A stretch of DNA of 64,000 bases from Heterotrichella gracilis (Eukaryota > Sar > Xanthophyceae > Tribonematales > Xanthonemataceae): contig JAULBX010022187.1 of NCBI GenBank assembly GCA_032358255.1, positions 186,001-250,000 of the forward strand, read 5' to 3'. The notes below the pieces were generated by a model. That model was not told where the DNA came from and made no database searches. It saw only the letters and a list, made by a program, of their open reading frames with translations. The position numbers and the translations under genes are program-made. Position 1 is the stretch's first letter; each line of letters opens with the position of its first letter. This document shows, piece after piece, positions 1 through 12,700 of this stretch.

Positions 1-2867
1 CCAGCAAAGGGCATGCCCAGCGCCACGTGGCAGTAAGACACGTGCAGCACCTGGAGGTGTGGGAAATAAGAAACAGATGAGCATATATTGAGTACATATA
101 TGATACTGTACTTGGTTAGTTACATGAATTCCAGCAGCACAGCAACATCCTTCGGCCAGGGATATACCTTGCCTGGGCCAGCCCTGTTCCGGCACTAAGT
201 ATACCACCTCTGCACCAGGAGTTGTCAACGCAGGTACATCATGTACCGCATGCACGCACACAACGAGAAGCAAAAGGCAAATCAACAGACAACCACGCAT
301 ACACAAGCCAACCAAAAAGCAAAAAAGGTGACCAAGCGGACCTTGAGGGTTGGGGTAGGGTGCAGGTACGTTTCCTCATCGCCCTCCCCGCCGTTCAGCC
401 AGCGCAGCGCCAGCTCAGCAAGGTGCTGCAGCCCCTGCAGGGCTTGCGCCAGACCCTGCACCCTGCCGTGCGCCAGGCCCAGGTAGGTGAGGGGTGAGGG
501 GGGCCAGCAGCGCCACCGCATCCATGCGACCACCGAACGCAAGCTCCAGGCGGCGCAGCTGGGGCGTCACCCAGGCGCCAGCAGTCGCCAGCAGGCTCAA
601 CCTCTGGCATCCAAACAAAAACCAATGAGTTAATTACCAAAGTTAACCTGAAGCGACCAGGAAAGATTACTTGTGTTTTCTTTTCGTTGCTACACAGCCT
701 GTCCTTGTCGGTGGATGCATCCCTCCGGGGGGCACGCATGTAATGTAATGTAAAATTAACATAAAAGAAAGGAAGAATATGATAATGCGTGTGCAATTTA
801 ATACCGAGTAAAATTGTACTCCACTCAGGTGCTCTTACCTGAGAGTCCAACATGGCGACGGACAGTGCGGTGAGCCCTGTCAACGACGAAAACACCCCCA
901 GAACCTCGGCAGGCGGTGCCTCCCACTTGCTGCCTGCTGCGCTGTTCAGCCTCACGGGGCTAAAAGAGCCCCGCCAACTTGAGCTCCCTTAGGCCAGTCA
1001 TCTGCCGGATCTGCTCGGCACCATCAAGGGGCATCGCAGGAGGCGCAATCAAGATGTTCAAATCGGGGTCCCTGGGTCTGTAGCATGACCACCCGCCGCC
1101 CCATATGAAGGTGCGCAGGGCAGGCAGCGGAGGCAGGGGGACCCACAAGGGTAGATTGAGCTTCAGCCTGGTGAGCCCTGGGTGGCATGTTCAGGGTTAG
1201 GGTTGAGCTTCAGCCTGGTCAAACCTGTGTGGCACTGTTTAGGTTTTGAGGTTTAGATTTGAGCTTCATGAAGCTGCAGCCTGGTGAGCCCTGTGTGGCA
1301 TTGTTTAAGGGTTTTTAGGGTTGCGCTTCAGCCTGGTCAGATCTGTGTGCACGGTTTAGGGTTTAAGGTTTTTAGGGTTGGGCTTCAGCCTGGTGAGCTA
1401 TTTGTGGCATTGTTTAAAGTTTAGGGTTTATAGGGTTGGGCTCCAGCCTGGTCACACCTGTGCGGCATTGTTAGGGTTTAGGGTTTCAGCTTTCAGCCTC
1501 AGCCTGGACTGACCTGTGTGGCACGCCAGCTGCTCGCCACAGCACTGGGCCGCTGTGGCACCTGTGTCGTGCGGCAGGTGCGCCGCGAGGTCCAGGTCAG
1601 TCAGCCTGGTGAGTGGCGCCAGGTGCTGCACCAGCTGCTCAAGGTGCGCTGGGCCGCCTGCACCCGTGGTTTGCATGAGCCTGCAGGGTATCTTTGTTGC
1701 CGTATTGACGCCCTTGCTAGCTGGCTCCTAAAGGATACAAATGCCACCTTATTCGCACCTTTAGGAGCCCTTGAAAGTAGCATGGTGTTTCGGTAAATGC
1801 AGCGTAAAAGCGGAGGGAGTGCGACATAGAAGAGGTTTTGTGTGCATGCACTGTCCGTGTTTAGAGTCCACTCTGCCGGGCAGCAGGATCTTCACATGGT
1901 GTTCGGTTTACGGCACAGGGTTTGGGTTTAGGGTTTATGGACATCACAAGGGCATACCTGCAGGTCACAGACTCCACTATACTCGGCAGCAGCGCCTCAA
2001 GGAACGACATGCATTAGGGTTTAGGGTTTCGAATCAGGGTTTGCGGACATCAAAGGGGCACACCTGCAGGTCACAGCCTCCACTATAATCGGCAGCAACG
2101 CCTCAAGGAACGACATGCATTAGGGTTTAGGGTTTCGAATCAGGGTTTGCGGACATCAGAGGGGCACACCTGCAGGTCACCGCTTCCAGTTTATTGGGCA
2201 GCAGCGCCTCCAGGACGGCAGCGCCCTCTCTAGATCGGAGGGGCGTTTCCCCCCGTCATACTTCAACGTCAGGCGCCTGGTGTGGCGCACAAGGGGTGCC
2301 ACTGCCTGGGGCTTGAAGGGCTTGAGCCGCCGCAGGCTGACCGTGACTGTGTCCCATATGAGTGGGGTGGTCACCTGCGCGGGGTTAAGGGTTGGGTTTA
2401 GGGTCTTGAGCCGCCTCAGGCTGACCGTGACTGTGTCCCATACGAGTGAAGTGGTCACCTGCGCGGGGTTTAGGGTTTAGAGTTTAGGGTATTGAGCCGC
2501 CTCATGCTGACCGTGACTGTGTCCCATATGAGTGGGGAGGTCACCTGCGTGGGGTTTAGGGTTTAGGGTTTAGGGTCTTGAGCACCCCTAGCTGGAGGGT
2601 GACACTGTCCCATATGAGTGGGAAAATCTATTCCGCCCCAAGGAGCAGGTTTAGGGTTTAGTGTTAGGGTTGAGGGTCCTGAGCACCCTCAGCCGGAGGG
2701 TAATTGTGTCCCACCTCCGCCCACAGCTTGCACACACACACGACCCTTCGTTTGTCTTTTGGCGGCAGGAGGGAGAGGATGGCGGAGAGCAGGGGCTCGG
2801 GGAGGTCGTGGATGGTGGCGCTGGAGGGCCCGGTGGTGGTGCCACGGTTGCGTTTCCTCTTGCCCAT
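1..2867 (-). CDS. F-box/leucine-rich-repeat protein, 5' part, runs off left edge, several apparent frameshifts
   Basis: Putative substrate-recognition subunit of an SCF ubiquitin ligase. Exon 1 (2867-2715) starts with a basic KRKRNR stretch and carries a clear F-box (IHDLPEPLLSAILSLLPP, then VCKLWAEV). Exon 2 (2374-2170) continues in phase with PLIWDTVTV, the usual sequence after an F-box. Exon 3 (1680-1514), exon 4 (about 1180-839), an exon near 620-370 and a last piece at 1-52 carry LRR units such as LAPLTRLTDLDL, GLTRLKLNLPL, LTGLTALSV and QVLHVSYCHV. Joins E1/E2, E2/E3 and E3/E4 agree in phase at the splice sites. Odd: the LRR frame is broken inside exon 2 (near 2220), in exon 4 at a TTTT run (near 963) and in the 370-620 exon (near 490). 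Either the gene is decaying or the assembly has homopolymer errors. F-box identity is firm, partners unknown. Confidence 0.8.
839..2720 (-). repeat. Exon-edge echo arrays in introns of the F-box/LRR gene
   Basis: Three arrays read on the minus strand. (a) 2370-2720: about four extra copies of the first part of exon 2 (acceptor CAG, then a sequence related to GTGACC...ATATGGGACACAG), each ending in CCCTAAACCC. (b) 1930-2200: three copies, about 120 bp apart, of the last part of exon 2 with its donor. (c) 1150-1520: about six copies of the exon 4 acceptor with the coding sequence for GLTRLKL, each falling into CCCTAAA-type repeats. Copies are diverged but keep the splice dinucleotides. Confidence 0.75.
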
Positions 2868-4060
2868 GGTGCTGCAGGCAGGGACAGGTGGGGTGGGGGA
2901 TGGGGGGCGATGGGTAGCATGTGATGAGGGTCAAAGTTGGGAGACTCTTCAAGGAAGCCGACGCAAATCCAGAAACCACAGTTGATGCTGGATTTCATGG
3001 TGGTTTACTCTATTATGGGAACTTGCCTGAGTCCGGGTGTATGACAGGCGATCGTGCATATGCATGCATGCACGGTTCATCCCATGGGTCCTCGCTGGCT
3101 GGAGGTTTTCAACGGACTGGCATTGGAAGTGCTCGTTACATTAAAACTGCGGATTTGTATAGCCATATAGGTCGTTGCACATCCCGCCTGGGCCGCGCAT
3201 GTAATTGTAAAGATACGTCGCTTAGTATGTGTGTGCATGCATGTTCATTGGCAGAGCAAGTCCTCACCTACCGTGTAGTACAGCGCCACCAGCTGATCCG
3301 TGACCCTTACGAGGTTTTATAGCTCGCGTTTGAAACCCACAAGTACGTGGTGTACAGGGTTGAGGGCCCCTGTCGCGCCCAGGTTTGGCGGTTGACCAAG
3401 CTCCAAGTTTGACCGGCAAGCTCTCTCGCTTTCGCAACCCAATCGAGTTGTCGGTTGACCACGGTGGTATATGCGTATTGGGCAAGTGTTATGTTCTGAG
3501 CCCTGGGTTAATCAACGAACCATGCACCGGCAGCTCGTGATAAAATACCAACGCGTGCACCGCTTTGTATAGGTATTCGATTTAACCCTAGTAAAAACTC
3601 TAGCAGGACCCTCGTGCGCCTTGATGGGGTTCGTCAAATGCCATCGGTAAGAAAGAAAGAAGAAAGAAAGAAAGGGGACGCACAAAGGCGTAGTTGAGGG
3701 GTAACCTAGGTCTGGCTACGGCCTTTGTGACTCCCGTCAACCAGGCCTGCCCTTGCACTGCTTGCACTGCACCAACCTTGCACCATCTTGCACAAGCTCT
3801 ACCGTAGAGTCTACGCAACAAAAAGCCGATTTTAGGGTTTAGGGTTTGACGACTGGCAGTGGTGGCCAAAGGCCAGCTGAATTCCACGCCCCGCCCTGCA
3901 AAATCCTAAACCCAAATCTGCGAAACCTGCTATGCCACCCTTTCTGTAACACCACGCATTGAAGTTCTGGAGTCTAAACCCTTCACCTACATTCCATCTG
4001 AAACGAAAGACCAAAAAGCAAAGGAAGCTGAAATCCAGACTGGCTGTACCCTGGGCAGCT
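2868..4060. other. Intergenic, upstream of F-box gene
   Basis: No supported gene. Holds a GAAA/GAAAG microsatellite at about 3652-3675, ATGCATGC palindromes near 3061 and 3236 and one TTTAGGG pair near 3835. Open frames here are short, overlapping and unlike any family I know. It should contain the F-box gene promoter; no core element is recognisable. Confidence 0.5.
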
Positions 4061-4360
4061 CCACCCGTGTCTGTAAGCTGCCTGCCAATCACTTTTGTGC
4101 ACTCCAGCGGCAAACTTGGCAAACCTGATGGGCGCACTTTACTGCGCCAGTGGGGAGAGGAGCGGGCAGGCCCCAATCAAGCTGCCCAGCAACATCCAAA
4201 TCCAGTTCAAGGGTGCACCAAGGGCAGGTCCCGGTCTGCAAGCTGCGCCCCACTCCCTCAGTAAACTCCATGTAACGCGCACACTGGCAAAGTCAGTGGG
4301 CCTGATGGGCTTTTGCCACGGATTGTTGCCGGAAGACGGGCAGGCAACCACACGCCTGAG
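4060..4360 (-). repeat. Two decayed copies of the oxidoreductase terminal exon downstream of its stop
   Basis: On the minus strand, segments at about 4350-4210 and 4150-4060 resemble the coding stretch for [18 protein letters not shown] and SGARVELP in the true last exon (4640-4435). They share words such as MEFTE and the GTGGAGCTGCC end but have lost the frame. They lie in the 3' flank, so they are 3'-terminal exon echoes, not coding. Confidence 0.7.
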
Positions 4361-4434
4361 CTAACGAATCACAAGGAAAAGGAGTATGAAACAGGCGAAC
4401 GCAAACCCAAGCTTATCAAAGGAGTATGAAACAG

Positions 4435-7400
4435 TCAAGGGTGCACCAATGGCAGCTCCACCCTGGCTCCACTTTGCAGGCTGCGTGCCACTGCCTCAGT
4501 GAACTCCATGTAGCGCACACCCGTGGCAAAGTCGGTGAGCCGGATGGGCTCCTGGCCGCGGATGGCGCCCACAAACTCCTCCTCCACGCGCCAGTGGCCC
4601 CGCTTGCCTAGGGCCACACACACCTCCTTCCACACACCACCTGCAGGGTCGGGGGAGGGAAGGGGTGGAGTTGGCGGTGGCGATGGCGTGGACAGTGTTG
4701 GTTGTGGTAATGGTGGCGCGCAAGCCATTTACAGCAAATGCACACATTTGGCGCCCCCCTGATCTGGTGGAAGCAATATTCAAAGATGACAGATTAGCAT
4801 TGGCAGCGCCCATGTCACGCCCGTCATCCACACCCTACTCCCATATGGTATGCATACCCCTCTTGTGCTACTCCCGCTGCATCCTGCACCTAAATCTGGC
4901 TCCAAACTCTAGCTAGGGTCTCACCTTCCTCTTTGAGCGCCATCCTGAGGCGGGGGGTGTCCAGGTCCAAATGCAGGGTGCCCAGGGTGCCATATATCCA
5001 AAATTCCTTGGTGGGGCCCTGGGGGGAGCCTGGGGAAGGGGCAGGCAGGTTTGTGTATAAATATGTTACCTTTTCAAAATTATTCGAACATGTCCATTGG
5101 GAACCTGCCACTTCCAACTGTGTGAGCATCCACACAAGGACGACTGCTAAAAAGGACAAGGTGGTGCAACAATCAAGATCAGATAAAACCACAACGCCCC
5201 CACCAAATGCGGCACACCGCAAACCCAAAAAAATACAAAAACTCACCCAGCACGGCGCTGAACACCATGTGCGCCTGCGCCCCGCACCACATCTCCGCCA
5301 GGATGTCCAGGTGGTCGGGGATTTGGACCCATGCGGGCTCCCCACTGGCCATGTCCCTGCGCTGCTTCACCACCGTTTTGCCCATGGCCATCACCCCCTT
5401 GGCGTCACCCACCCACCTGGGACAGGGGCACAAATCTGTCACATTTTTCACATTTGATGGTGGAGCAAGCGCCACATTCCCATTGCTACAAGTCCTTTGG
5501 CGCCAACTCACCTGGGACAGGGAGGGCATTTATGAAACCATTTTTCCCCCACTTGTTTGGATGGTAGACTGGGCGGGTAAAGGTGCTAGTAGGGATGTTT
5601 ACTACATCTTTGGTTTAATTGTTCCGGGGTTTCTTGAACCCCCCTGGTACTAGGGCGGGCACCGGCGATGTCCTGTTTGAGGTCCAACAGCATGTCCCTT
5701 GTGTTCTGTGCATGTATATAATCTTGTTGTCTTTTGTCATTTTAAATCCTGATAAGCAATCCTCCAGCAGCCCGCAAAGTAAGCTCTGCATCAGGGGAGT
5801 CAACATGACCCCCATGCCCCCCCTCCCTTGCCTCCTACCTCTGCAGCGCCTCGTAGAATATCCCCATGGTCATCACGTTCATGCCACTCATCTGCCTGTC
5901 GTGGCGCCACGTCATGGGGGCACCTGCAAGATAGAACACAAGCATTACTATTGAAATTGAACAAACAACACATTACATAGCGGGTTATGACGTTCATGCC
6001 ACTCATCTTGCCTGTCGTGCGAAAAAAGGTCGTGGGGGCAATAGATACAGATGAAATAAGATGTATGGATGAAAGACATGAAGGCAGCGTGATGATGACA
6101 GAGGTTAACTGTGAAGTGGAACCAATTCTTGGAGTGGAGCATTCGCCGGTGTAGCTATGCTTTACCCAGGTGGGGAAGCAGTATTAGTGTCCATAAGACA
6201 TCACATATTCTACTCCATAACGCAAACTATTGTTCTTGCCCCTACACGCACCTGAACCTCTGCAAACCCCTAAACCCTAAACCCTAAGCTCCCCACGCAC
6301 CTGCCGCCTCTGCAAATCCCGAGCCAGGCACCCCCTTCACTTTAATGTACACCAGCTCCCCTAGCACCTGCTGAACCTGAAAACCCCGACCCCTAAACCC
6401 TAAGCCCAAAACCCTACACCCTAAGCTCCCCACGCACCTGGCGCCTCTGCAAACCCCGTGCCTGGCACCCCCTTCACTTTGATGTACACCAGCTCCCCTA
6501 GCACCCCCGATGACACCAGATCCTTGATGGTGGAGTCATAGGCAAGCGTGAAAGGGGAGGGAACAATCTGAGCCACCTGGCGGGGGTGCTGGAGGGAAAT
6601 CTGCAGCATTTCGCGCGCCTCCGTTGCATTCATGGCCTGCATGGAGAGGGTGAGGGTGTCAAAACCCTGACTTAGGGTGAGAGTGTTTAGGTGGTAAGGG
6701 CCACATGGCGGGGGTGATGGAGGGAAATCTGCAGCATTTGTGCGCCTCCGTCGCATGCACGGCCTGGGATGCAGGGAGGTTGGAGGGTGTCAGAATCCTG
6801 GGCTTAGGGTGTGAGGGTCCCTAGGGGACGGAAGGGATCCCTGCCTTAGCAAGCGCGCACTGGTGATGGTTTTTCCTTCAATCATGCTGCGCACTAGCAA
6901 GGATCCCCACAGGGTTTGGGGTTCAGCCCCCTCACCATGCGCTTGCCCGGTCTTGGGTTTCCTAAGGTATCCCTAGTTCTTTTAGGACCCATCCATTTAG
7001 GGATCTCTCCCCACGCCCTGCGTGCCTGCGTCATATCATATTTCCCTGCCTCCAGCGCCTGACCCACTAGGGCCTTGCCTAGGGCTTCCTTCAGGTGTTT
7101 AAGGGCTTCTTAGGCTTTCCCTCAAGTTCCCTCCCTCACCATTCGCGCCTCCGTCATGACGTGCTTCCCTGCCTCCAGCGCCTGCCCCACCAGTGTCCTG
7201 TGCATGTAGGGCCAGGTGCCGATCACAATTGCATTAATGGAGGGGTTGCCGATCACATCGTGCCAATTTGAGGTGGCCTGTGTGAGTGGGGTGGGGCAGG
7301 GGTAAACGCAGGGCTGCCGATTCGGCTTGCCATATGCTCAGTGTACTTAGTTACAACCGTCTCAGCATGCAGCATGGGACGTATGCATGCGCATTGCACA

Positions 7401-8012
7401 CCAAAAGCCGCACAATAAACGTTTAAGCAGGACGCCAAACGCCGGCATGCTCAGAACCCCTTCACATTTGTACACAGCCCTAGGTTGGCCCCTGGTTGTT
7501 TACATGTTTTAAGTCCCTCCACCCACCCACCCACAGTTTGGCCCCACCTCTGGGATCCCGAATTCAGCTGCCACCCTCTGCGCCGAATCCAGGGTCCGGT
7601 TGCACACCATCTTCACTGTCACCCCCTTGATGGCCTGGAGCTTGGGGATGTGGTGGGCGCGCGTGTTGCCACCTGGCGCAGGAGGGGAGGGAATGGGGTT
7701 TTGGGGAGGGTGTTTCAGGGTTTAGGGTTCTGGGGAGGGTGTTGCTAGGGTTATTAAGATGTGGCGAGCGTGTTGGTGCCTGGCATATGAGGAAAGGGTG
7801 ATGGGTAGGGTTTGGCGAGGCGTTTTCTAGGGTTTAGGGTTTTGGGATGTGGCGGGGGCACGTGCTGCTGCCTGGCATACGAGGGAGGGCGGTAGGCAGG
7901 GTTTAAAAAGTTGGCGCTGTTCAGGGTTCAGGGTTTAGGGAGATGTTGGCATACCTGCTCCAATGACGCCCACGGTGATAGGCATCAACTCGCCCATCGC
8001 CACGTCAGCCAT
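4435..8012 (-). CDS. Gfo/Idh/MocA-family NAD(P)-dependent oxidoreductase, complete, 8 exons
   Basis: Predicted soluble dehydrogenase acting on a sugar or related polyol; substrate unknown. Exons: 8012-7955, 7672-7548, 7277-7140, 6636-6438, 5923-5839, 5416-5247, 5029-4925, 4640-4435. They sum to 1086 nt with all phases matching: 361 aa, typical for the family. The N-terminal Rossmann fold shows ITVGVIGAG, split by intron 1, then GNTRAHHIP; later come [61 protein letters not shown] and [10 protein letters not shown]. The usual EKP dinucleotide-fold motif is EAR here, as I remember for one bacterial branch of the family. The start is the first ATG in the exon holding the Rossmann strand; an in-frame ATG lies 15 nt inside. 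No targeting peptide is evident. The protein looks bacterial-type, but introns and exon echoes show it is long resident. Confidence 0.93.
5924..6437 (-). repeat. Donor-side echoes of oxidoreductase exon 4
   Basis: After the exon 4 donor (6437) the minus strand runs into TTTAGGG-type repeats, then repeats the exon end (coding for [12 protein letters not shown]...FAEA) with its donor at about 6370-6295, and a shorter copy at about 6265-6245. Reading frame is partly kept in the long copy. Confidence 0.75.
7673..7954 (-). repeat. Acceptor-side echoes in intron 1 of the oxidoreductase
   Basis: Upstream (minus sense) of the exon 2 acceptor at 7673, two further copies of the acceptor plus the first exon bases occur near 7861-7890 and 7775-7800. 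They are separated by CCCTAAACCC-like sequence in the sense strand. Confidence 0.6.
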
Positions 8013-9704
8013 CAGGGACACCTGGGCAGGTGATCTAGCCGGAAGGGCAGCGCTTGCAGCCTGAAATAAGGCACAAGCAGGGGTCAGACCACGTCCCCAC
8101 TGCCACGCGCAAAGGCACACTACCAAAGGTGGTGGGGGCAGGTTTGGGGCACAATTGGTGCAAAGTGGCCTGAGTCACATCATTTTGGGCCTGAGAGCAC
8201 CTGGGCCCTAGGCTGGGGTCAGCTGCTGGGGTGAATACCGACCTGCCTCGAGGACCTTGTCAAGGCCCTTGGTATTTGGGTATATGGGGTACCCCGTGTG
8301 GGTCTGTACGTTGGGCGGGCAAGCAGCGTCGGGTCACCTTGTTGCCGGAAGTGGGGGTTTCGCTGTGCACTGCTGTGGGTGAGGGAGACGACAAGGTTTG
8401 CAGGAAGCTGCAGTTGATATATGTATGGCCACCCCTGGGCACACCTACGTAACCCTTTGCTCTACGTAACCCTACAGTGACGCACCGATACGCATGCATG
8501 CACAGTACATTCGTCAACGGGCACACTTGAAAAGCTACGAATGTACCCAAAAGTACTGCCTAGGTGCGTTTGTATACCCAGTCCAGCGTTATTGTGCGTG
8601 ACGCATGCATGCATGCCACATGCACAGTAAGGGGGAAGGTTTACACCACTCCTGTAGCACCCAAAGTGGATATAACAGGGAAAGGACTCAAATTTGCCAG
8701 ACAGACTGTGCTTTGGTGAGCACTTGAGGGCTTGGATCGTGCGGTATGCTTGGTGTTGTTAACCCTGGAGGTACTACTGTGAGGGTCGCGACTGCCCACC
8801 TGTCCTTATTTTAGGGCAAAGTCATTGACAACGTCAGTTCACAACCCTCTGGACACTCAGATCGGGTGGTATATATTTTCACGTCGACACACCTAGTCTC
8901 AAGCTGGTGTGCTGTCCTTTAGCTTGTGCAGCTGGGTCCAGGTAAAGTGCAGGTGCAACTGGTTGGTGGGTGCAGGTTGACAATGGGGCTTGGGGCAGTC
9001 TGTGCCTGCAAACGTGGATTGGCCTCTGCCTCCACTAGTGCTGTGGGATGTAGGTGTGCACAGTCCCAACACGACTGTCTAAGCCACCAACGAACGGTGC
9101 TCTGAAACTCCCGTTGCAACTTCTGCAACTCGATGTGATAGCTTTAAAAGCCTTTATGAATGCTTGCATGCACGCATATAAATACGGGCACGAACCAATA
9201 TGCTGCTCTGAGTCTTTGAGAAGACAGTTAACCAGATTAGCAAAACCTTTACCCTGAGGATAGTGATCTCAACACACCGGGTTGGCAACCTTTGCCTTCA
9301 AGTTGTTGCTTGAAAGAGTTAGAGCAGCCGGCTCCCTTGCAAGCGAGCGCACAGAACCCTAAGCAGGGGTAATTATCCAGTTTGGTCACAGTGCGCACAA
9401 GCATGCGCAAGCCACAATTGTAAGTGGTGCCTGCCTCAAAAGGCTAATAGTCTGAAGGCGACAAGGCTTGGAAGTGTTGGGCTAATGCCACCGGGTAATA
9501 AAGAGCGAGTGGGGCCAGTTTGTCGGGCCACGTACCACTTGTGGGCCAGGCCTGTCAAGGCAAGTTCACTATTTTATGTCAACGAACGGGGAGCAGTGAT
9601 TAGGCAGCGTCAACAGAGGTTGACAAAGGGGTTCCATCAACATAGGAAATGCAAGATTTGTTTGCACGTTGCACCAACTGGCACGGCAGCTCTACCACAA
9701 CCAG
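8013..9704. other. Intergenic between oxidoreductase start and MYND gene end
   Basis: No gene supported. GC is lower than in exons and the TTTAGGG repeats thin out. ATGCATGC palindromes lie near 8490 and 8600-8616. It must hold the oxidoreductase 5' UTR and promoter and the 3' UTR of the MYND gene; I see no clear TATA box or poly(A) signal. Confidence 0.5.
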
Positions 9705-12700
9705 CTAGCTGTTAGTCCCATCTGTCGCTGGCTGGGGAGGCGCTTTGCCGCACACCTTCTTGTGCACCTTCCAGTGTGCCACCTGGCAGGCGCGGCCGCA
9801 GTAGCGTCGCTGGCGACACACTGTATCAAGGAGCAAGAATCAGAATGCAGCTGGTGCGCATGATAACTCATAAAGCATGCAGCCAAAGGCACAACAGCAC
9901 TACAATGCAAACCACAATGAATGCAGCCTCAAAACTGCCAAATGTGGCAGCATAGGTGTCTGAACTTTGCAAGTGGCAAAGACAGCTCAATAACCCTGTA
10001 CAATCAGGACCCTCGAAATTGCGTCCAGCCTCTATCCCCTTTGCAAATTCATTGCAAAGTCGACCATACAGGGCCATGCATGTGTGCGCATTGACTGTGT
10101 GGGCAGAGGCCATTGCATTGCTTACCTGGGCATAGCTTCAATTTGATCTTCTGAGTCTGGGTTGCAGTGAAGAAATGGTTGTTGAGTCCGCACTGGTCAC
10201 ATATCTTGAGGTCATGCAGATCACAGCACGCCTCCCAATGTGTGTCCCAGGGAGGCTCATCCGGCAGGTCCTTCAGCATTGCTGGAGTCAGAGGTTTGGT
10301 GCCTGATGGATCCAACAAGCGAGCAACAATTTGCGCCTGAGATAAAGGGGAACCCATAACAATCTGAACGGGAGCTACCATGTCAAAAAGGGCATCCCAC
10401 GACCATGTTTGTGCAGGCTAGATGCATCATGGTCTCCATATCTGCACACCAGCCCAGGTTGTCCATGCATAGGTACAAGGCTCACTCCCACAGGGAGTTT
10501 GTATCAACAAGGAACACAGGTTTGGCTCACCTTGAATGGCAGCTCCTTGCACATTGCCACCACATCGTCCCACTCTTCCTGTGAGTATATACTCATGCAG
10601 CCAAGATAGCCTAGGCTCCTGACTGTATATGCAATCACATCCCTGTCCGGGTGCAGGAGGTACTTGCGCAGGCAAGGGACAAGTTGCTCACGCAGCGGTG
10701 CAATTACCGATTCCTCCTGCATTAAGCACACTTGTAAGTCTGACATTTCCACATGCGATGACTTGTAAACACTAAACTCATCAGGTAAGGTTTTCATTCA
10801 CTTGTTGATCAATAGTATCTCCTCCTCTTGGCTGCACCGTCACATTCGTGCATCATCAGGCATAAGATTTTAGGGTTTAGGGTAGGGTTAACCCTCAACC
10901 CCAAACGTATATGCCTGATGATGCACACACAAGCATGACACCTACTGCACCTACTGCAGCTACAAGGCTACCAATGCATGCAGTGAAATTATGACAGGCA
11001 ATGATGGCGCCTCATCACCGCTACGTGCGTATTACCCTTCATGTGCTCATTGGCCATGGTGGAGGTTTACCTGTGTCAGAAGCCTTTCGCCGTGCTGTTT
11101 TCTCGTCAAGCCCCAGAGTGTATCACAGAGTACTTGGCTGGCACCCAAGTACAGATCTTCAGCCACCTGCCAAGAACAGGTGCCTTGATCCACCTCCCCA
11201 ATCTTGTCCGTGCCCCGTAGTATGGCTGGGAGGGCTCCAGCTGCCACCACCGCTGTTCAAAACACCACGGAAACATAGTAACTAATAACCATCTTGTGAA
11301 GCAAAAACATGTGTTCTAATGCTAGCATATAACGGTTTACGGTAGGTATCATCTCACAGCATATTCCAGGGAAGTATGTGTTTGCCCCCTACAAAGTATA
11401 TGCAATGACCCGATTGTGATGTATTAAGAGCTCTTTAGGTTGAAGGCATTCAGGCGGCCATGCTTCCTATAGCCAACACATCCTTTTGCATCATGCAATG
11501 CATGGCAATTTACATGTCGTGAAAATGCCAAAAGAAAACTGCTGGCAGCAAACTGCTTGCAAATGTGATTCCCAGGCAATGAACCTATTGCCAGCAGTTT
11601 ACTGGCGGTGCTGCCAGGACGACCTTCAAGAAGGCAAATAGTGTGAAGAAATTGACCCCAAAACCTCCCGCAAGCCTTACCTGGCGCACAGGGCAGGCAG
11701 CTGGCGGACCAGGTTGGCAATTGTAGACACTGCCTGCAGTGCTCGCCCAGGCCCCATGTCTGCCCAAAACAACTCGCTGCTCGTGTCAAGGTTGGTCATC
11801 AGGTCAGATATGGAGGCCACCCACTCTTCGTTCGCTCCTGCATCACGATGGAAAGAAGTACACTGTAAGTGTACGGAGGAACGGTAAACATGACAGGAAG
11901 TGATTCTCGCTTGCAGCTCAGCGCATGCAGCAGCACAAAATAGGCGACAGACTGGGAGTGTTTATGGTTTCCCAGGCACTGTTCCTGGTCAGAGCAGGCA
12001 TAGGTTGTGTTAAATGAATTAAATGGATTATATGCATTACAAGGATTAAAAGGATACAATAAATGGATAAATGCTTTAAATGGATTAAAAGGATGACTTG
12101 CAGCAGCCGTTGGCTCCCATGTTGATAGAAAGCCCTGTGCATGGTGCCTGAAGGAATGTATCTACCGTCCTTGAAGACAACACATTGCTGGGGCTTAACC
12201 TGCTGGCTCCAGTGTAGCGCTACTCTCTGTTTAATGACTTGCTCCGTCAGGAGCAAGGAAGGCCGTGCCTTTGGGTTACCAGCACTAGGGATACAAATGG
12301 GCACTTTTGATCCCAGGGATGTACCCCATGGGGACGCTATAATCAAGAAACCGCTACTCAGGAATGTGCGGTTCTATTGTACCTATTCCTATGCCGCAGC
12401 CCGTTCAGGCAAGCGGGCAGCGGTCCCCAATACGGCACGTCGAGAAGCTTTGCTAGGTGCTATGCATGATGACCCTGGACCCACGCCCCAGTCCTTCTGG
12501 AGTGTCCATCCCAGTGCCTCACCTGGGCCATGTGAGGCACCGCCACCCGGCCCATGGCCTGGTGCCCTGCCACTGGCTGGCCTGTGATTGCGCAGCACCT
12601 CATGTGGAGCAACGTGCACCATATTGCAGGCAGCCGCGTGCGGAGGAAGCCACCAGGTCCACTGTGCAGGTAGTCACCTGCTTGATCTTTGTGGAGATGC

